From: Mesorhizobium sp. AR02
GTDB lineage: Bacteria > Pseudomonadota > Alphaproteobacteria > Rhizobiales > Rhizobiaceae
NCBI RefSeq assembly: GCF_024746835.1
Contig: NZ_CP080531.1
Location: 5,600,001-5,664,000, forward strand
DNA: 64,000 nt
Direction: 5' to 3'
Under the pieces are notes generated by a model, which ran no database searches, had not been told where the DNA came from, and saw nothing but the letters and a program-made list of their open reading frames with translations. The stretch's first letter is position 1. Every line of letters starts with the position of its first letter. Made by a program: the position numbers and the translations under genes. Positions 61,865 through 64,000 of the stretch are shown one piece after another.

Positions 61865-62872
61865 ATGCGCATTGGTGTCGTTTTCGGATTGGCCATGCTG
61901 GCGGTGTCGCTGGCCGGCGCGGCGCATGCCGACGTGAAGATGAGCGGCACCTTCGTTGCCGACGCTGCCTGTCCGGCAACGCAGGCCATCAAGAACGGCA
62001 AGAACCCTGGCAACGTCTCGACCGATGCCGGACAGAGCTACCAGCTGCTTGCCGGCAACAAGGATGCGCCGACGCATTATCTGATCCAGGTGCCGGGCGC
62101 CGATCCGGAACGCCGCTGGGTAAAGGTCACTTGCGGCCATCTGTCGGGCAGCAGTGCCGCGACGGTGCCGGCGGCACCTGGCGGACAAGGCAAGCCGGCC
62201 CCATCGGGAAAACCCGAATATGTCTTCGCGCTGAGTTGGCAGCCGGCTTTTTGCGAGACCAAGTCGAGCAAGACCGAATGCAGGGCGCAGAACCCGAACG
62301 AGTTCGATGCCACCAACTTCACCTTGCACGGCCTGTGGCCGCAGCCGAACGGCAATTTCTATTGCCAGGTGGCGGCAAGCGACAAGGCCAACGACAATCC
62401 GGCTCACTGGAAGGATCTTCCGCCGGTCAATCTGGACGCCGGCACCCGCAAGGAGCTCGATCAGGTGATGCCGGGCACGGCCTCCCAGTTGGAACGGCAT
62501 GAATGGATCAAGCACGGTACCTGCTACGGCAAGAGCCAGCAGGAATACTTCTCCGATGCGCTCGGCCTGATGCGACAGGTCAACAGCTCGCCGGTGCGCG
62601 AACTCTTCGCCAAGACCATTGGCGGCAAGCTGACGGCAGACCAGATCCGCGGCGCCTTCGACACCGCCTTCGGCGCCGGGGCAGGGGATCGCGTGCGGGT
62701 GTCCTGCGTCATCGATCCTTCGAACGGCCGGCGGCTGATCGGCGAACTGACGCTCGGCCTTGCCGGGCCGATCGGCCCGAACAGCTCGTTGAAGGACCTG
62801 CTGCTGGCCTCGGTGCCGACCAACAAGGCCGGTTGTCCGACAGGCACCGTTGACGCGATCGGGTTCCAGTAA
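61865..62872 (+). CDS. Secreted ribonuclease T2 with extra N-terminal region
   Basis: 335-residue RNase of the T2 family. Signal peptide ends AGAAHA-DVK. The catalytic motifs NFTLHGLWPQ (CAS I) and HEWIKHGTCY (CAS II) carry the two active His. The first 95 mature residues (with AACPATQAIKNG and WVKVTCGHLSG) precede the RNase domain and match nothing I know. Expected to degrade RNA in periplasm or outside. GGGGATT precedes the ATG; the frame is open upstream to 61679. Confidence 0.9.
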   Translation: MRIGVVFGLAMLAVSLAGAAHADVKMSGTFVADAACPATQAIKNGKNPGNVSTDAGQSYQLLAGNKDAPTHYLIQVPGADPERRWVKVTCGHLSGSSAATVPAAPGGQGKPAPSGKPEYVFALSWQPAFCETKSSKTECRAQNPNEFDATNFTLHGLWPQPNGNFYCQVAASDKANDNPAHWKDLPPVNLDAGTRKELDQVMPGTASQLERHEWIKHGTCYGKSQQEYFSDALGLMRQVNSSPVRELFAKTIGGKLTADQIRGAFDTAFGAGAGDRVRVSCVIDPSNGRRLIGELTLGLAGPIGPNSSLKDLLLASVPTNKAGCPTGTVDAIGFQ

Positions 62873-62965
62873 GGACGTCGCGGGCTTTCGGTACGCCCTT
62901 GACGGCTGTCGCCGGCCAGTGAAGTGGTGCTATGCTGTCCCCGGCATCATTGAACGGGGGCGGCA

Positions 62966-63577
62966 ATGAATGGCATGACAAGCAGTGCGCTGGCGCGGCT
63001 CGCCTTCTGGGCCAAGGGCATGGTTTCGATCAACGATGCCCGGATGGAGTGGCCGGGCTTTTCCTATAGCGATGCCGAGTGGGCGCGCATGCGCACGCTG
63101 TCCGAGCCGATCGGCACCGGCACCTATCAGCTGTTCACGATCGTCAACGCCGTGATCTTCATCGCCATCGCGGCCATCGGCATGTTCGGCGTCTTCCTGC
63201 CGCTGGCGACGCTGCTGTTTCCAATACCGGCGCAAACCAGCGCGCTGAAGTTTTCGCTGCTTCTGGCCGCTTGCGCCTTCCTCATCATCGGGCTCGGCCT
63301 GCCGATCTCGATGCGCCTCTCGGCCATGCTGGTGGGCGGCAAGACGGTGCGCGCGGCGCTGGTCCCCGCATCGGGCGATGAGGCGCTGGCCGCAAAAGTG
63401 TCCTGGCAGATCAACCGCATCATGCTGATCATGTGTGGGCTGCTGGTGCCGGGCATTCTTTTGTTCATCGCCTATGACATCCAGGCCGGACCGATCATCA
63501 CCGCGCTGAAATGGCTGGCGATCGCGCTGATGGCGGTCTCGACGCTGACCGGCATCCGGCGCCAGAGAAAGTCGTAG
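62966..63577 (+). CDS. Small integral membrane protein of unknown function
   Basis: 203 residues with four hydrophobic segments (IVNAVIFIAIAAIGMFG, LLLAACAFLIIGLGLP, IMLIMCGLLVPGILLF, ALKWLAIALMAVSTL). A short soluble N-terminus (RMEWPGFSYSDAEWARM) precedes. I recognise no family. Preceded by CGGGGGCGGC near the ATG. Confidence 0.7.
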   Translation: MNGMTSSALARLAFWAKGMVSINDARMEWPGFSYSDAEWARMRTLSEPIGTGTYQLFTIVNAVIFIAIAAIGMFGVFLPLATLLFPIPAQTSALKFSLLLAACAFLIIGLGLPISMRLSAMLVGGKTVRAALVPASGDEALAAKVSWQINRIMLIMCGLLVPGILLFIAYDIQAGPIITALKWLAIALMAVSTLTGIRRQRKS

Positions 63578-63586
63578 CAAACGAAA

Positions 63587-64000
63587 CTAGATCTGTTCGG
63601 ACTTGGTCCACGCAATGGCGGTGTCGGGTTCGTGGCCACCCGGCTCGCCGACGACCCGGTCGCGTCCGGTCGACTTCGCCTTGTAGAGACGCTGGTCGGC
63701 GAGTGCGAACAGGTCGGCAAGGCAGTGCGTCGTTTCGCTAACGCTGGAAACGCCGGCGCTAACGGTGAACTCGAAGCGGCTGGTGACGGTCGATGCCTTG
63801 ACAGCGTGGCGAATGCTTTCGCCAAACAGCCTGGCGACCGAATGCGGGCGCGAACTCAGGATGGCGAATTCCTCGCCGCCGATCCGGAATACCTGGTCTT
63901 CGGCGCTGGCCACTTCGCGAAGCAGGGTCGCAACCGCTTTCAGCACCTTGTCGCCCTCGGCGTGGCCGAACCGGTCGTTGATCGACTTGAAATGGTCGAC
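63587..64000 (-). CDS. Diguanylate cyclase GGDEF domain protein (5' end outside window)
   Basis: C-terminal portion of a GGDEF domain: DHFKSINDRFGHAEGD (substrate-binding Asp/Asn) and the active-site GGEEF in VFRIGGEEFAIL, then VSAGVSS and ALADQRLYKAKSTGRD. GGEEF is catalytically competent in known cyclases. The protein ends about 20 residues after the domain. The N-terminal part, which would tell the sensor type, is beyond the right edge. Confidence 0.88.
   Translation of the reverse strand, partial: VDHFKSINDRFGHAEGDKVLKAVATLLREVASAEDQVFRIGGEEFAILSSRPHSVARLFGESIRHAVKASTVTSRFEFTVSAGVSSVSETTHCLADLFALADQRLYKAKSTGRDRVVGEPGGHEPDTAIAWTKSEQI

Overview
The window reads as chromosomal DNA of a high-GC alphaproteobacterium of the Rhizobiales, most probably Mesorhizobium or a close relative. 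The support is the gene content (TamA/TamB pair, NAD-type dihydropyrimidine dehydrogenase with a RutR-type regulator, MttB/dimethylglycine dehydrogenase-type proteins, many ABC importers), the codon use, and several intergenic palindromic repeats of a style common in rhizobia. The genus is inference. No rRNA, tRNA, CRISPR array, phage or classical insertion sequence was seen.

Layout. 1-2.7 kb: sulfate importer on the minus strand (sbp, hairpin, cysT, cysW running off the left edge). 2.9-11.6 kb: cell-envelope genes on the minus strand: a VanX-like dipeptidase, penicillin-binding protein 1C and its usual partner, a 1832-residue bacterial alpha-2-macroglobulin. 11.9-19.9 kb: tamA and a very long tamB built around a two-fold internal duplication. 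20.1-26.4 kb: a dipeptide/oligopeptide-type ABC importer (Tat-type binding protein, two permeases, two fused ATPases). 26.6-36.3 kb: a mixed accessory-looking stretch with a VapBC pair, a lipoprotein of lytic-transglycosylase type, an MttB-like methyltransferase next to an FAD/GcvT demethylase, an orphan DUF2806-like gene, a DoxX protein, a secreted protein, a VOC protein and a ChaC-like enzyme.

36.4-50.4 kb is the metabolic core. The reductive pyrimidine pathway is present in two blocks: preT (pydX), a methyltransferase and preA (pydA), then rutR-like tetR, a beta-alanine/omega-amino-acid transaminase, beta-ureidopropionase (pydC) and dihydropyrimidinase (pydB). RutR-like operators (TTGACCA-type half sites) lie in front of both blocks. 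Between the blocks sit an Rrf2 regulator with an AhpD-like protein and DoxX, and two SDR genes divergent from an XRE/MmyB-type regulator. Two tandem paralogous small secreted proteins follow pydB. 50.4-55.2 kb holds a cupin and a four-gene ABC importer of the THI5/NMT1 (pyrimidine/taurine-like) type; together with the pyd genes it could bring in and degrade pyrimidines. This transporter operon is interrupted by a small DUF559 nuclease-like gene bounded by long inverted palindromic repeats, the most intriguing structure in the window.

55.3-64 kb: Lrp regulator divergent from a Cys/Met PLP lyase, a CHRD-domain secreted protein, an overlapping TPP-enzyme/CoA-transferase pair with tandem palindromes just upstream, a monoacylglycerol-lipase-like hydrolase, a secreted RNase T2 with an extra N-terminal region, a small membrane protein and the 3' end of a GGDEF gene.
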